Assembly: GCF_014534745.1 (NCBI RefSeq)
Contig: NZ_JACVVP010000059.1
Coordinates: forward strand, 1-45,077
DNA from: Flammeovirga sp. EKP202
GTDB taxonomy: Bacteria > Bacteroidota > Bacteroidia > Cytophagales > Flammeovirgaceae
DNA length: 45,077 nucleotides
Direction: 5' to 3'
Positions 6,306 through 15,132 of this stretch are shown here, piece after piece (within the stretch, counting starts at the first letter, position 1; the number at the start of each line of letters is the position of its first letter). A model generated the notes under the pieces. That model saw only the letters and a program-made list of their open reading frames with translations, was not told where the DNA came from and made no database searches. A program made the position numbers and the translations under genes.

Positions 6306-7208
6306 ATGCGAAACTGTTCTCTACAAGCAAAAAAAAGGATAAAAAAATTACCTAAGGTAATCTTCGATAACCAAGAAAACCCCAATTCTTATTTTGATAT
6401 TCTCAAAATTGAAGAACTTTTACAGAGGGATTTAGACCATGATGTTTGTAAGAATCACCTTGTGAAATTCTATGTCATTCTTTTTGTCTATGAAGGGGAG
6501 GGCTACCATACCATTGATTTTACTGATTATAATTATAAGGAAGGGACAGTGATTTTGGTGCGAAAAGATCAAATCCAAAAATTTTTTAGAAGTACTAATG
6601 TTAAAGGATATTTACTCATTTTTACCGAAGAATTTATCATTGGACATTTGAACAAAATGGAAGCCTTAAAAGCATTTCAACTGTTCAACGAATCGCTTAG
6701 TTTTCCTAAAATAGAATTTAACAATAAGAATGAGTTTTCCGATTTTATGGTTTTGGTAAAGCAGTTGGAATTGGAATATAATGCTAAGGATGTTTTTTCG
6801 ATTGGAATAACAAGAAGTGTTTTGCACGTTCTGATTATAAAATTATTTCGTATCAAAGATAAAGCAGGGGATTTCGTTGAAAGAAAAAAATATATGTCCC
6901 AATTCCTGGCTTTTCATAAATTGGTAGAAGAAGATTGTTTCAAAAGTAAAAAAGTCCAGTATTTTTCAGAAAAGTTGGGCGTTTCCACTAAAACACTCAA
7001 TAACATTGTGAATGAGGTGGTGAATGTCTCTGCCAAATCTTTTATAGATGAAAGAAGCATCATGCAGATAAAAAGATTACTCATTAGTACCGATCATTCC
7101 ATCAAAGAAATCGCTTACATGTCAGGGTTTAGCGATGCCACGAATTTCTTTAAGTATTTTAAAAAATTTACCAATAGCTCACCAAAGATTTTTCGCCAAG
7201 CACATTAA
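6306..7208 (+). CDS. AraC family transcriptional regulator
   Basis: 300 residues. The N-terminal part (about 40-180) is a cupin-type sensing domain, with EGEGYHTIDFTDYNYKEGTVILV forming the jelly-roll core. The C-terminal 100 residues carry both helix-turn-helix units: FSEKLGVSTKTLNNIVNEVV, and IKEIAYMSGFSDATNFFKYFKKF with the following SPKIFR. It precedes a two-gene lipoprotein operon on the same strand by 135 bases and is the obvious candidate regulator for it; that link is inferred from position only. Its ligand is unknown. Confidence 0.87.
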   Translation: MRNCSLQAKKRIKKLPKVIFDNQENPNSYFDILKIEELLQRDLDHDVCKNHLVKFYVILFVYEGEGYHTIDFTDYNYKEGTVILVRKDQIQKFFRSTNVKGYLLIFTEEFIIGHLNKMEALKAFQLFNESLSFPKIEFNNKNEFSDFMVLVKQLELEYNAKDVFSIGITRSVLHVLIIKLFRIKDKAGDFVERKKYMSQFLAFHKLVEEDCFKSKKVQYFSEKLGVSTKTLNNIVNEVVNVSAKSFIDERSIMQIKRLLISTDHSIKEIAYMSGFSDATNFFKYFKKFTNSSPKIFRQAH

Positions 7209-7343
7209 ACTTTATTGACAACTTTCCCATTTTGACAGTTTTTAGGATTATTATGATCATCAATATCGTTTTTCTTTCCCGTAACTTTGTTTCATGATTT
7301 TTACCGAAGACTCTGTTTCAATTTTTATATAAACTCTATTTCA

Positions 7344-7877
7344 ATGCGACTCTTAAAACTAAATTTCTTGTTTTTAGGTGCCATTTTTTCGTTGGCTACC
7401 TTAACTTCTTGTGATGACGATGATGATGTGACTGTATCACCTGTCACTTTGGGTTCAGAAGTAAATGTAAACAACACGTTTCAATCTCCAGCATTTGGAT
7501 ATGATGACGAGATGGATTTTGCAGTAATTTCAGGCATGAATGCAGGAGATTTTGCTGCCGACGCAACCCTTTCTTCCTCTGTTGAATTCCCCGCGTATAT
7601 CGGTTTGTACGATATTAATATCAGCGAGACCACAATCACCTTCGATGTCATTGCTCCAGAAGATGATCCTACTTTTTCTGGGTTCTGGAGAATTATTGAA
7701 GCGGGTACATTTGACCGATATTATCTTACTTTTGAAAATGCTCAAAATGTGAAAGGCTTTACCTCAAGCAACCCTAATGTAAGGCTCAGAATAGATTCTG
7801 AAAAAGTATTGGTAGTGGAGATAAGCGAAGGTTATGACTTTAATCCAGACCAGAAATTTACAATCACTTTAAATTAA
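7344..7877 (+). CDS. Small lipoprotein of unknown function
   Basis: 177 residues. An N-terminal signal of hydrophobic residues ends in the lipobox LTSC (Cys23), followed by a run of five Asp, a pattern consistent with export to the envelope. The mature part looks all-beta and acidic, with no recognised domain. The ATG at 7344 is chosen because it starts the signal peptide; an in-frame ATG at 7287 would put 19 odd residues before it. The next gene begins 5 bases after the stop, so the two are surely co-transcribed. The partner's domains suggest small-molecule handling, but this gene's own role is unknown. Confidence 0.75.
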   Translation: MRLLKLNFLFLGAIFSLATLTSCDDDDDVTVSPVTLGSEVNVNNTFQSPAFGYDDEMDFAVISGMNAGDFAADATLSSSVEFPAYIGLYDINISETTITFDVIAPEDDPTFSGFWRIIEAGTFDRYYLTFENAQNVKGFTSSNPNVRLRIDSEKVLVVEISEGYDFNPDQKFTITLN

Positions 7878-7882
7878 ATGGT

Positions 7883-9349
7883 ATGCAAATCACTTTAAAA
7901 TCATTCTTTCTGCTAGTAACGTCTCTGTATATTTCCAGTTGTGCAACTGCTACAAATTCAAATTCAATGAAAGGTAAAACGATAATGGAAGTTACAACTT
8001 TCAACATCAAATATGATGCTAGCCCCACTACTTTTGCGACACTTGATGCAAAGGTGGAAAGCGACTTTACAAGTAAGCAAAAAGGATTTATTACCCGTCA
8101 GAGTGGTGTGGATGAGAAAGGAGATTATGTTGTAGTAGTGTATTGGAAAAGTGTAGCTGATGCCGATGCATCCATGAGTAAATTCATGGGGGATGCCACT
8201 GTAGCCAATTATGCCCAAATGATCGACGCACCGACAATGAAAATGTCAAGATATGCTATGGATAAATCTTTCAATGCGGAAAATAGCCAATTTGTTGAAA
8301 TTATGTCCTTTGATGTAAAAAAAGGGACGGATATTGCTCAATTCCAGTTTATTAATCAAAAAGTAGAAACTGATTTTACTGGAAAACAGAAAGGTTTCTT
8401 ACAACGATTGATAGGTGTGAATGAAGCAGGAGAACAAGTCGTTGCTGTTTATTGGGAAAATAAAGCACTATCAGATGCTTCCTTACAACCCTTCATGGAA
8501 GCTCCAATTTCAAAAGATTTTATGTCAAGAATGGACCAGAAATCTATAGACATGGGACGCTACAAATTTTTAAATATGGATCTATCAAATAAAGATAAAA
8601 CTGTAGCCCTACTGAATAGCTTTAACACGGGCGACCAAACGCCAATTTCCTACATCAATCCTGAAAAATACATTCAGCACAATTTAGATGTTGGTGATGG
8701 TTTGGCAGGTTTTGGAGCGGTAATGAAAAATGCACCAGAAGGTGGTTTTAAGGCCAATGTTGTACGGGTATTTCAGGATGGTGATTATGTATTTACACAC
8801 ACCGAGTATGATTTTTTCGGACCAAAAGCTGCTTTTGATGTTTTTCGATTTGAAAATGGAAAAATAGTTGAACATTGGGATAACTTGACAGAAGTAACTC
8901 CACCAAATCCAAGTGGTAGAACTCAATTTGATGGAGCCACTGAAATCACAGACAAGGATAAAACAAAAGCTAATAAAAAGGTGGTCAAGCAATTTGTTGA
9001 TGAAGTTTTGTTGAATGGGAAAATGGACAATTTGACGACACTTGTCAATCCTAAAAAGTACATCCAACACAACTCAGCCGTAGCTGACGGATTGGATGGT
9101 TTAGGTGCAGCTTTAAAATACTTTGCTGAAAATGATATGGTGATGGTTTATGATAAAGTACATAAAGTATTAGCAGAAGGCAATTTCGTATTGACGATGA
9201 GCGAAGGTAAATTTGGCAAAGCACCAGGTGCCCATGTAGCTTATTATGATTTATTCCGATTAGAAAACGGACAAATAGTGGAACATTGGGATGTGATACA
9301 ACCTATCCCACCAAAATCAGAATGGAAAAATGATAATGGGAAGTTTTAA
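7883..9349 (+). CDS. Lipoprotein with two dimeric-barrel and two SnoaL-like domains
   Basis: 488 residues. A signal peptide ends in the lipobox ISSC (Cys20). Two tandem ferredoxin-like, ABM/NIPSNAP-type barrel repeats follow (about 33-130 and 136-230); each has a FDVK or FNIK start, DFTxKQKGF and VVxVYW. Then come two tandem SnoaL/NTF2-like repeats (about 240-345 and 360-475), each with NPxKYIQHN, a DGLxGxGAxxK stretch and FRxENGxIVEHWD. ABM domains often act as small mono-oxygenases and SnoaL folds as cyclases or isomerases, but many members are only binding proteins. Having all four on one envelope lipoprotein is unusual. It shares an operon with the preceding lipoprotein and ends before a strong terminator. 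Confidence 0.8.
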   Translation: MQITLKSFFLLVTSLYISSCATATNSNSMKGKTIMEVTTFNIKYDASPTTFATLDAKVESDFTSKQKGFITRQSGVDEKGDYVVVVYWKSVADADASMSKFMGDATVANYAQMIDAPTMKMSRYAMDKSFNAENSQFVEIMSFDVKKGTDIAQFQFINQKVETDFTGKQKGFLQRLIGVNEAGEQVVAVYWENKALSDASLQPFMEAPISKDFMSRMDQKSIDMGRYKFLNMDLSNKDKTVALLNSFNTGDQTPISYINPEKYIQHNLDVGDGLAGFGAVMKNAPEGGFKANVVRVFQDGDYVFTHTEYDFFGPKAAFDVFRFENGKIVEHWDNLTEVTPPNPSGRTQFDGATEITDKDKTKANKKVVKQFVDEVLLNGKMDNLTTLVNPKKYIQHNSAVADGLDGLGAALKYFAENDMVMVYDKVHKVLAEGNFVLTMSEGKFGKAPGAHVAYYDLFRLENGQIVEHWDVIQPIPPKSEWKNDNGKF

Positions 9350-9428
9350 TCCCCCCTGAAAATCAAAATGTAATTTTTCTTCAAATAAAGAATAAGTTTT
9401 ACAATCTGAATATAGAATAATTAAAACA

Positions 9429-9483
9429 GGAGTCATCCCTAATTTTATGACTACAATAATAAAGGGATGACTCCATTTTTTTA
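9429..9483 (+). terminator. Intrinsic terminator of the lipoprotein operon
   Basis: 12-bp perfect stem GGAGTCATCCCT (9429-9440) / AGGGATGACTCC (9463-9474) with a 22-base loop, followed after one A by eight T. Confidence 0.9.
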
Positions 9484-9518
9484 TGCCTATTTTTTTAAAT
9501 GGCTATTTTCGGAATTAG

Positions 9519-9585
9519 CCTATTCTTTCAAATTATTCATTATTAGCCCTTATGTCATAAAATTCCAAGGATTTGAAAGAATAGG
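9519..9585. repeat. 15-bp perfect inverted repeat in intergenic DNA
   Basis: CCTATTCTTTCAAAT (9519-9533) and ATTTGAAAGAATAGG (9571-9585) are exact complements separated by 37 bases. No T-run follows, so it is not a typical terminator. It lies between the lipoprotein operon's terminator and the next gene, so it could be an operator, a 5'-leader structure or an element remnant. The rest of the 386-base gap shows nothing else. Confidence 0.6.
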
Positions 9586-9768
9586 TAAATCATGTTTTTA
9601 TCACATACTATAGTTTTGATTCATCGAAATGAACGTCTATTGTCAATGATTGAAAGTAGATTTTTTGATACAAGTACTGGAAGATAGAATAGTTGAATAC
9701 ATTGATATCCTACCAGCTTTTTTAGATTCAAATAGGTGTTCATTAGTGCAAACAAAACTTTTGAGGAA

Positions 9769-12066
9769 ATGAAATTGAAAACATATTTATTACTTGGTTT
9801 TTACAATAGAAATAAGCAGCTAACTTTCCATGTGTTAAGTGCTTTTTTGTTTTTACTCTACTCTTGTGGAACAAAAAATAGTATTAATAAACCAGAGGTG
9901 CTAACTGATGTATATGGTAAGCTTCAGCCTTTTGTCCGAACTGATACTTTATCCAATGTTTCTTATTTCAAGATAGAAGAAGGCAAAGACGAATTTAATT
10001 CCAACAATATAAAATGGCAATGCGATATTAATTACAAAAAGGTAGAAGGGAATGATAAGGCGATCGATGCAGAGGTACGCATTTTTCCAGACCGTAAAAT
10101 TAATTCACAATTAGAAAAAGGAATAGAACTTCGTTTTGACAAATGGAGTAAAGAAAACTATGTGTTCATTCCCGCTTCTGTGTATAATGGTAATCGATTT
10201 AAGGTAGTGCAGATGAATTGGCCAACTGTGGTAGTGGATGAAGCCGACCGTTACCATGATATTGCACCAAGGATTGCTCATTATGTCCCGCATTTAAATA
10301 GTGATGAAGGTCCCTCAAAACTAATTCGAAAACTCAATGATGCCAGTACACCTGCAATTGGGTTTTACAGTCCTGAACTTCAGAAAAGCTTCTTGCTATT
10401 GATAAAGCCAAGTCGAAATTTTAATATCGAAATTAAAGAAAGTGAGGATCGCACAGTAGGCTCCATCATTCTGTCATCAAATGGACAACCCGATGTTTAC
10501 AACGATCAACAATCGGATGCTTTTGAGATCAATTTTCGAATGTTTGAGTTTAATTCTAATGCACCAATTGATTTACTGACGAACTATTTCAAGGTGAGGA
10601 AATCAATGGTAGCAACGAATGAATTCGTTCCTTCAGTGCCATTTAGTAAAATGTTTGAAATCCAGGAAAAGCTTCATAATAGTGAGCGATGGAATAACAA
10701 GATGCAATGTTATATTCAGTCAGGCAACCATGAACATGGCAAATGGTATAGTGGTGTCCAACTCGGTTGGATAGGAGGTTTAATGGAACAGCAAACTTTA
10801 CTTACTGCTGGAAACGAATTAAGTAAGGAGCGTTCTATTCTTACTATGGACAACATCTTGAATAATATGCAAGGCGAATCGGGTCTAATGTATGGCATGT
10901 ATAAAGATGGAAAGTTGTATAGTGATGATTACCGAAATCCGTTTAAGGAACCATTCATAGGCTTGACTCGAAAAAATGGTGATGCACTTTACTTTTTGCT
11001 TCAGGAGTTAATGTTGTTGAAAAATAATAAGATGTATCAAAATAAGGTTGCTGAGTTTGAGGCCAAAGCACAAAAGCTAGCAGACGGATTGGTAAATCTA
11101 TGGGAGCAGCACGGTCAGTTTGGTCAATATTTCGATCCCAAAACAGGTACATTGGTCGTTTATGGTTCAACCTCTGGAGCATCAAGTATTTCAGCACTTG
11201 CCTTGGCATCAGAATATTTTAAAGAAAACAAATACCTTAAAATAGCAGAAGAGGCTGCCGAATTCTATTACAATCGTGATCTGAAAAACGGTTATACCAC
11301 AGGTGGTCCAGGAGAGGCGATGCAATGTCCTGATTCAGAGTCAGCTTTTGCTTTATTGGAAGGTTATATGGCATTGTATGATTTAACAGGAAATAAAAAA
11401 TATACAATGATGGGTGAACATGCTGCGGCTTATTTTGCAACCTATACCACCTCTTATGATTTTCCATTTCCTAAAAATAGCCCAATGGGAAAAATTAAAG
11501 CGAAATCAACAGGAGCAGTTTGGGCCAATGCACAAAATAAGCACGGTGCTCCAGCGATATGTAACTACTCAGGGGATGCTTTACTTAAACTATATAGAGC
11601 AACGAGTAATCTATTGTATCTTGAATTATTAAAAGATATAACTTACAATTCCATGCAGTATGTCTCTACCGAAGAAAAACTGTTGGCACCACATTTTAAG
11701 CCAGGCTATGTTTGTGAGCGTGTAAATATTAGTAATTGGGAAGGTGAAAACCTAGTTGGTGGCAACCTTTACGATACATCACCATGGGTGGAGGTGGCTC
11801 TAATGCAAATAACGGTTCAAGTACCAAGTATTTATGTTGATACAAAAGAATCATCCATCACTGTTTTTGATAATCTAGAAGCATCAATTGTAAAATTGGA
11901 TAATGCAGGAGTTAGTATTCGAGTGAAGAATCCAACGAATTATAAGGCAACATGTACAGTCTTTATTGACTCAGAAAAAAATAAAGCAATGGGCTGGAAC
12001 AATTATGCTGATTTTGAAAAGATAGAATTGGAGATAAATGAAGAAAAAATAGTGACTTTAAAATAA
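9769..12066 (+). CDS. Lipoprotein, predicted (alpha/alpha)-barrel carbohydrate-active enzyme
   Basis: 765 residues from the ATG preceded by GAGGAA; a GTG at 9736 would add 11 residues. The N-terminal hydrophobic stretch ends in the lipobox LLYSC (Cys33). Residues about 50-280 look like a beta-sandwich, then about 300-690 is a long helical part with repeated hairpins (for example GYMALYDLTGNKKYTMMGEHA and GDALLKLYRATSNLLYLELL), the pattern of six-hairpin glycosidases and lyases. The segments GSTSGASS, GGPGEAMQCPDSESAFA and HGAPAICNYSGD probably line the active site. The C-terminal 70 residues form another beta domain. Family and substrate are not recognised. No SusC/SusD pair is nearby, so it is not in a standard polysaccharide locus. 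Confidence 0.65.
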   Translation: MKLKTYLLLGFYNRNKQLTFHVLSAFLFLLYSCGTKNSINKPEVLTDVYGKLQPFVRTDTLSNVSYFKIEEGKDEFNSNNIKWQCDINYKKVEGNDKAIDAEVRIFPDRKINSQLEKGIELRFDKWSKENYVFIPASVYNGNRFKVVQMNWPTVVVDEADRYHDIAPRIAHYVPHLNSDEGPSKLIRKLNDASTPAIGFYSPELQKSFLLLIKPSRNFNIEIKESEDRTVGSIILSSNGQPDVYNDQQSDAFEINFRMFEFNSNAPIDLLTNYFKVRKSMVATNEFVPSVPFSKMFEIQEKLHNSERWNNKMQCYIQSGNHEHGKWYSGVQLGWIGGLMEQQTLLTAGNELSKERSILTMDNILNNMQGESGLMYGMYKDGKLYSDDYRNPFKEPFIGLTRKNGDALYFLLQELMLLKNNKMYQNKVAEFEAKAQKLADGLVNLWEQHGQFGQYFDPKTGTLVVYGSTSGASSISALALASEYFKENKYLKIAEEAAEFYYNRDLKNGYTTGGPGEAMQCPDSESAFALLEGYMALYDLTGNKKYTMMGEHAAAYFATYTTSYDFPFPKNSPMGKIKAKSTGAVWANAQNKHGAPAICNYSGDALLKLYRATSNLLYLELLKDITYNSMQYVSTEEKLLAPHFKPGYVCERVNISNWEGENLVGGNLYDTSPWVEVALMQITVQVPSIYVDTKESSITVFDNLEASIVKLDNAGVSIRVKNPTNYKATCTVFIDSEKNKAMGWNNYADFEKIELEINEEKIVTLK

Positions 12067-12106
12067 ATTCATAGCAGAGTAGGAAAAGGTTTTGGCTTAG
12101 GTTTGA

Positions 12107-12172
12107 GGTACTGATAGTCCACTGATATGGATTACTTTTATAGGTGTTGATATTGGTGAGCTATCAGCCTTT
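12107..12172. repeat. 66-base dispersed repeat, copy 2
   Basis: Counterpart of 2441-2506. Here the terminal inverted repeat CTGATAG / CTATCAG is perfect. It lies 30 bases before the right 140-bp repeat. Confidence 0.6.
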
Positions 12173-12201
12173 TCTGTATATTTTTCTAAAACTATTTTAA
12201 T

Positions 12202-12342
12202 TACATTGTAAACTAAATTATCATCAACTTTTAATTTGCATTTCTGTAAGCATTTATAGGATCTACTTTCAAGCTTACTACTTCTTCATTTTTCAATTGA
12301 TGAAAAACGAAGCAAAAAATCTAGGCTTAGAAGTCAAAAGCT
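12202..12342. repeat. 140-bp dispersed repeat, right inverted copy
   Basis: Begins TACATTGTAAACTAAATTATC and ends CTTAGAAGTCAAAAGCT, the reverse complement of 6081-6220 with scattered substitutions. Its first part also matches 24821-24895 in the same orientation. Confidence 0.8.
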
Positions 12343-12396
12343 GTAATTTTGGGAAATTAAGCATTGACACAATCGATGCGAAACAAACGCTTTACT

Positions 12397-13113
12397 ATGA
12401 ACACTAACAATTACAGTAAATCTTTCTATTATTTTGTTGGGATTGCATTTTTATGGATTCCCATTTTATTTTTTGATTCCCCTTACTTTGATGAAAATTT
12501 CTTCGATGGAAAAATAATCTCCACAGTATCTGTTTTAAGCATATTTGTCATCATATTCTTCTTGTCGTCATTACGTATTCGATTTTTAATGACGGTCATG
12601 GTGCCTTTGTCATGGTTAGGTGAAATGTTGTGCTGTGTATGGATGGATATGTATGATTATAGAGGTGGACAAATTCCGATGTATGTGCCCTTTGGTCATG
12701 CAGTGATATTTGCATTGGGATGGAACATCACCCAGAAAAGCTCTATTCTTTCCAACGCTCTTCAATTCAAAAAATGGATGATGGGTTTTTATACTTTACT
12801 TTTCGCAATAGTAATTCTATACTTCAAAGACACGTTAAGTTTAGCTCTAGGAGCATTATTCTTCTGGGCCCTTTGGCGAAGAAATTACATGCCTTTCTAC
12901 CTTGTGATGAGTGCATTGGTGTTATATTTGGAAATAATCGGAACGTATTATGGAGTATGGAAATGGGATCAAAAACAGTGGATCTTCCAAACTGTCAACC
13001 CACCCATAGGAGCCATGTTTATTTATATTGGCGGTGATATGATTTTAGGCAGATTGTGTAGGTATCTGTTAAAGGTTTTGAGGAAGAGAAAGGTCGTTTA
13101 TGTGAGGAATTAA
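12397..13113 (+). CDS. Multi-pass membrane protein of unknown function
   Basis: 238 residues with about seven hydrophobic segments (for example IISTVSVLSIFVIIFFLSS and MPFYLVMSALVLYLEIIG) and a basic C-terminal tail (LRKRKVV), so an inner-membrane location is likely. Conserved-looking polar features inside membrane segments are YVPFGHAVIF and NPPIGAMFIYIGGD. No family is recognised with confidence. The ATG at 12397 is chosen over an ATG at 12376 and a TTG at 12364, which lie beside the repeat. No partner gene is apparent; neighbours on both sides are separated by repeats. Confidence 0.7.
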   Translation: MNTNNYSKSFYYFVGIAFLWIPILFFDSPYFDENFFDGKIISTVSVLSIFVIIFFLSSLRIRFLMTVMVPLSWLGEMLCCVWMDMYDYRGGQIPMYVPFGHAVIFALGWNITQKSSILSNALQFKKWMMGFYTLLFAIVILYFKDTLSLALGALFFWALWRRNYMPFYLVMSALVLYLEIIGTYYGVWKWDQKQWIFQTVNPPIGAMFIYIGGDMILGRLCRYLLKVLRKRKVVYVRN

Positions 13114-13163
13114 TTCATATTATTAGTCAACAATAGATCTATCTAATTGTCTCAATAGAACTG

Positions 13164-13197
13164 TTCGTGATGTCAAGCCGAAAGGCGTCATTACGAA
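13164..13197. repeat. REP-like palindrome, copy 2
   Basis: Outer arms TTCGTGATG and CATTACGAA pair with one mismatch. The core TGTCAAGCCGAAAGGCGTCA is the same family as the palindromes at 5902, 24907 and 25027. It occupies the spacer between two + strand genes. Confidence 0.55.
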
Positions 13198-13306
13198 TTT
13201 TAGACTTGTATAAGTTTGAAACTTATTACAATAAAATATATCCATGATTTCTTGAACAGAAACAAGAATAGTATCAATATGAACTAATGTTCTTTAAAAA
13301 AATAAG

Positions 13307-13570
13307 ATGGGTAATAGATTAAAACTTACTGGCGTGTTTAGAGATTTAAGTAACACTGATAATTTAATCTTTGTATGCGAGCAAACAACAGGTGAAATAA
13401 TAAATGGAAGAAGTATTGTCTTTGAAAGTCAAATTCTTGGTGAAATAGTATCCTTTGATAAAATAAACGTGCTTTTCTCAGATAACATCTTTGAAATTGT
13501 GATAAGAATAAAAAAAGAAACAAAATGGACGGCTGAAGAAGTAAAAGGTAAAGAGGTAATTATTTTGTGA
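13307..13570 (+). CDS. Small protein of unknown function
   Basis: 87 residues, no signal peptide or membrane helix. The alternating pattern suggests a small beta-barrel: KLTGVFRDLS, LIFVCEQTTGEIINGRSIVF, IFEIVIRIKKETKW. No family is recognised. It stands between a palindrome-containing spacer and a secreted small protein gene 82 bases downstream. The ATG at 13307 is the only plausible start. Confidence 0.5.
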   Translation: MGNRLKLTGVFRDLSNTDNLIFVCEQTTGEIINGRSIVFESQILGEIVSFDKINVLFSDNIFEIVIRIKKETKWTAEEVKGKEVIIL

Positions 13571-13652
13571 TGTTATATTTACCTTAAGGGCTAAGCCATA
13601 TAAATGTTATTGTTTTGAGATAAAGTTATTGAGTTATAAAAGAACTATTGTA

Positions 13653-14195
13653 ATGAAAAAAGTAATCATAAAATGGAACTCCATACTAATTGTTTATATA
13701 GTTGTGTTATATGGAACTATTTCAGTTTCAAATGCACAAAGTTGTACAATCATAGAAGAAGAAATGAATGACTTTTCTTTACAGTATTTAGATTTAAATA
13801 AAGTCGATTTGAATCATAAGTTTATGATGACACTATTAACTATTAATGGAATGGGTCGGAAATCTTATACCCTTTACTCACAAGGTGAACAATGTTTTTT
13901 TGAAGTTAAAATAGAAGAAGAACAAGTTGTTTTTACTAGTACAGTGAATTGTATTTTTGATACTATTGATTCTTTAAAAGAGAACCATGTTATTTATGAA
14001 ATCTGTTCGTCAAATTTTGAACGGCATTACTTTGATGCGATGCTGATAAAAGCAGGCTCTCAAGTAGAATATTTTATCCCAATTGGATCATCTATATTCG
14101 GCAACATAGAATGTATTAGCTCCAAAAGTGAACTTTTCTCAAAACTGATAAAAAAGTTTCAAAAGGAGTACTTATTAAATAGAAATAAGTACTGA
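13653..14195 (+). CDS. Secreted protein of unknown function
   Basis: 180 residues from the ATG at 13653. It has a Sec-type signal peptide (KKVIIKWNSI, then a hydrophobic core, then SNAQS with probable cleavage after AQ). The mature part is acidic and has four Cys residues (SCTII, QCFFE, NCIFD, EICSS), with a fifth near NIECIS, which would suit disulfides in the periplasm. No domain is recognised. An in-frame TTG at 13629 is rejected as a start because it would put eight residues before the signal peptide. Confidence 0.6.
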   Translation: MKKVIIKWNSILIVYIVVLYGTISVSNAQSCTIIEEEMNDFSLQYLDLNKVDLNHKFMMTLLTINGMGRKSYTLYSQGEQCFFEVKIEEEQVVFTSTVNCIFDTIDSLKENHVIYEICSSNFERHYFDAMLIKAGSQVEYFIPIGSSIFGNIECISSKSELFSKLIKKFQKEYLLNRNKY

Positions 14196-14253
14196 TTTAT
14201 CTTCTTCGTTGAGGTTTAAACTAATTTGAATTCAAAACAACCCAAAAAATAAA

Positions 14254-14835
14254 ATGGACTCAGCTGAACTATTATTAAATGAAATCATCAACTCAGATAT
14301 TTGTAAAGGATGTGACCCTCCCAACTCAAAACCACTTCTAAATTTTTCATCACAATCTAGAATTCTGATTGTAGGCCAAGCTCCCGGAGTAAAAGCAATA
14401 GAATCAGGAATTCCTTGGAATGATGCTAGTGGTAGAAGACTAAGAGAATGGATGGGTATTTCAGAAGAAGATTTTTACAATAAAGATAAAGTAGCAATTG
14501 TCCCCATGGACTTCTGTTTTCCTGGTAAAGGAAAATCAGGTGATTTACCACCACGACCGATATGTGCTCAGAAGTGGTTGCCAAAAATCATGAAAGAGCT
14601 CAAAAATGTAGAGTTCACCCTCTTAATAGGACAGTATGCACAAAAACACTTTCTTGGCGAACTCAGAAAACCCAACTTAACTTCTACAGTCAAAAATTGG
14701 AAGGAATATTACCCAAAATATTTTGTGATGCCTCACCCTTCTCCAAGAAACAATATTTGGTTAAGAAAAAACGAGTGGTTTGAAGTTGAATTACTACCTG
14801 TTTTAAAAAGTGATATAGAGAAAATTTGCTCTTAA
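14254..14835 (+). CDS. Uracil-DNA-glycosylase-like protein
   Basis: 193 residues of the UDG superfamily, which removes uracil or related bases from DNA at the start of base-excision repair. Motif 1 is ILIVGQAPG (about residues 36-44), followed by IPWNDASGRRLREWMG, the MDFCFPGKGKSGDLPPRP segment, the LLIGQYAQKHFL strand-helix, and the C-terminal catalytic-loop motif MPHPSPRNN. The N-terminus has a CKGC pair but not the full four-Cys iron-sulfur set of family 4, so iron-sulfur binding is uncertain. It appears to be a single-gene unit. The superfamily is sure, the exact substrate is not. Confidence 0.85.
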   Translation: MDSAELLLNEIINSDICKGCDPPNSKPLLNFSSQSRILIVGQAPGVKAIESGIPWNDASGRRLREWMGISEEDFYNKDKVAIVPMDFCFPGKGKSGDLPPRPICAQKWLPKIMKELKNVEFTLLIGQYAQKHFLGELRKPNLTSTVKNWKEYYPKYFVMPHPSPRNNIWLRKNEWFEVELLPVLKSDIEKICS

Positions 14836-15132
14836 ATAAAGAATAATAAAGAACCTCAATTTTTAACCCAAGTGATCAATAAAAATTAGAATATAGAAAA
14901 CTGTAGGAATATTGTTTGAAAGTAATTGGAAATTGAGTGGATAATGTAATAAACTATTCACTTAAAATGATGAATGTATTCATCTATAAAGTGTAAAGCA
15001 GGTAGGTTTTAGTCCTCCTTAAGTGTTACAAAAAATGAGGATTAGTTACAATCTGTTTCAAATTGAATAAAATGTAAATAAATTCAAATATTTCTATTAC
15101 ATTGTGCTTGAGACTAACTTTTATTTCATAAC

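Noticed and set aside
12364-13113. Upstream TTG start for the membrane protein
   Set aside because: It would add residues encoded next to the dispersed repeat; the ATG at 12397 directly precedes the first hydrophobic helix.
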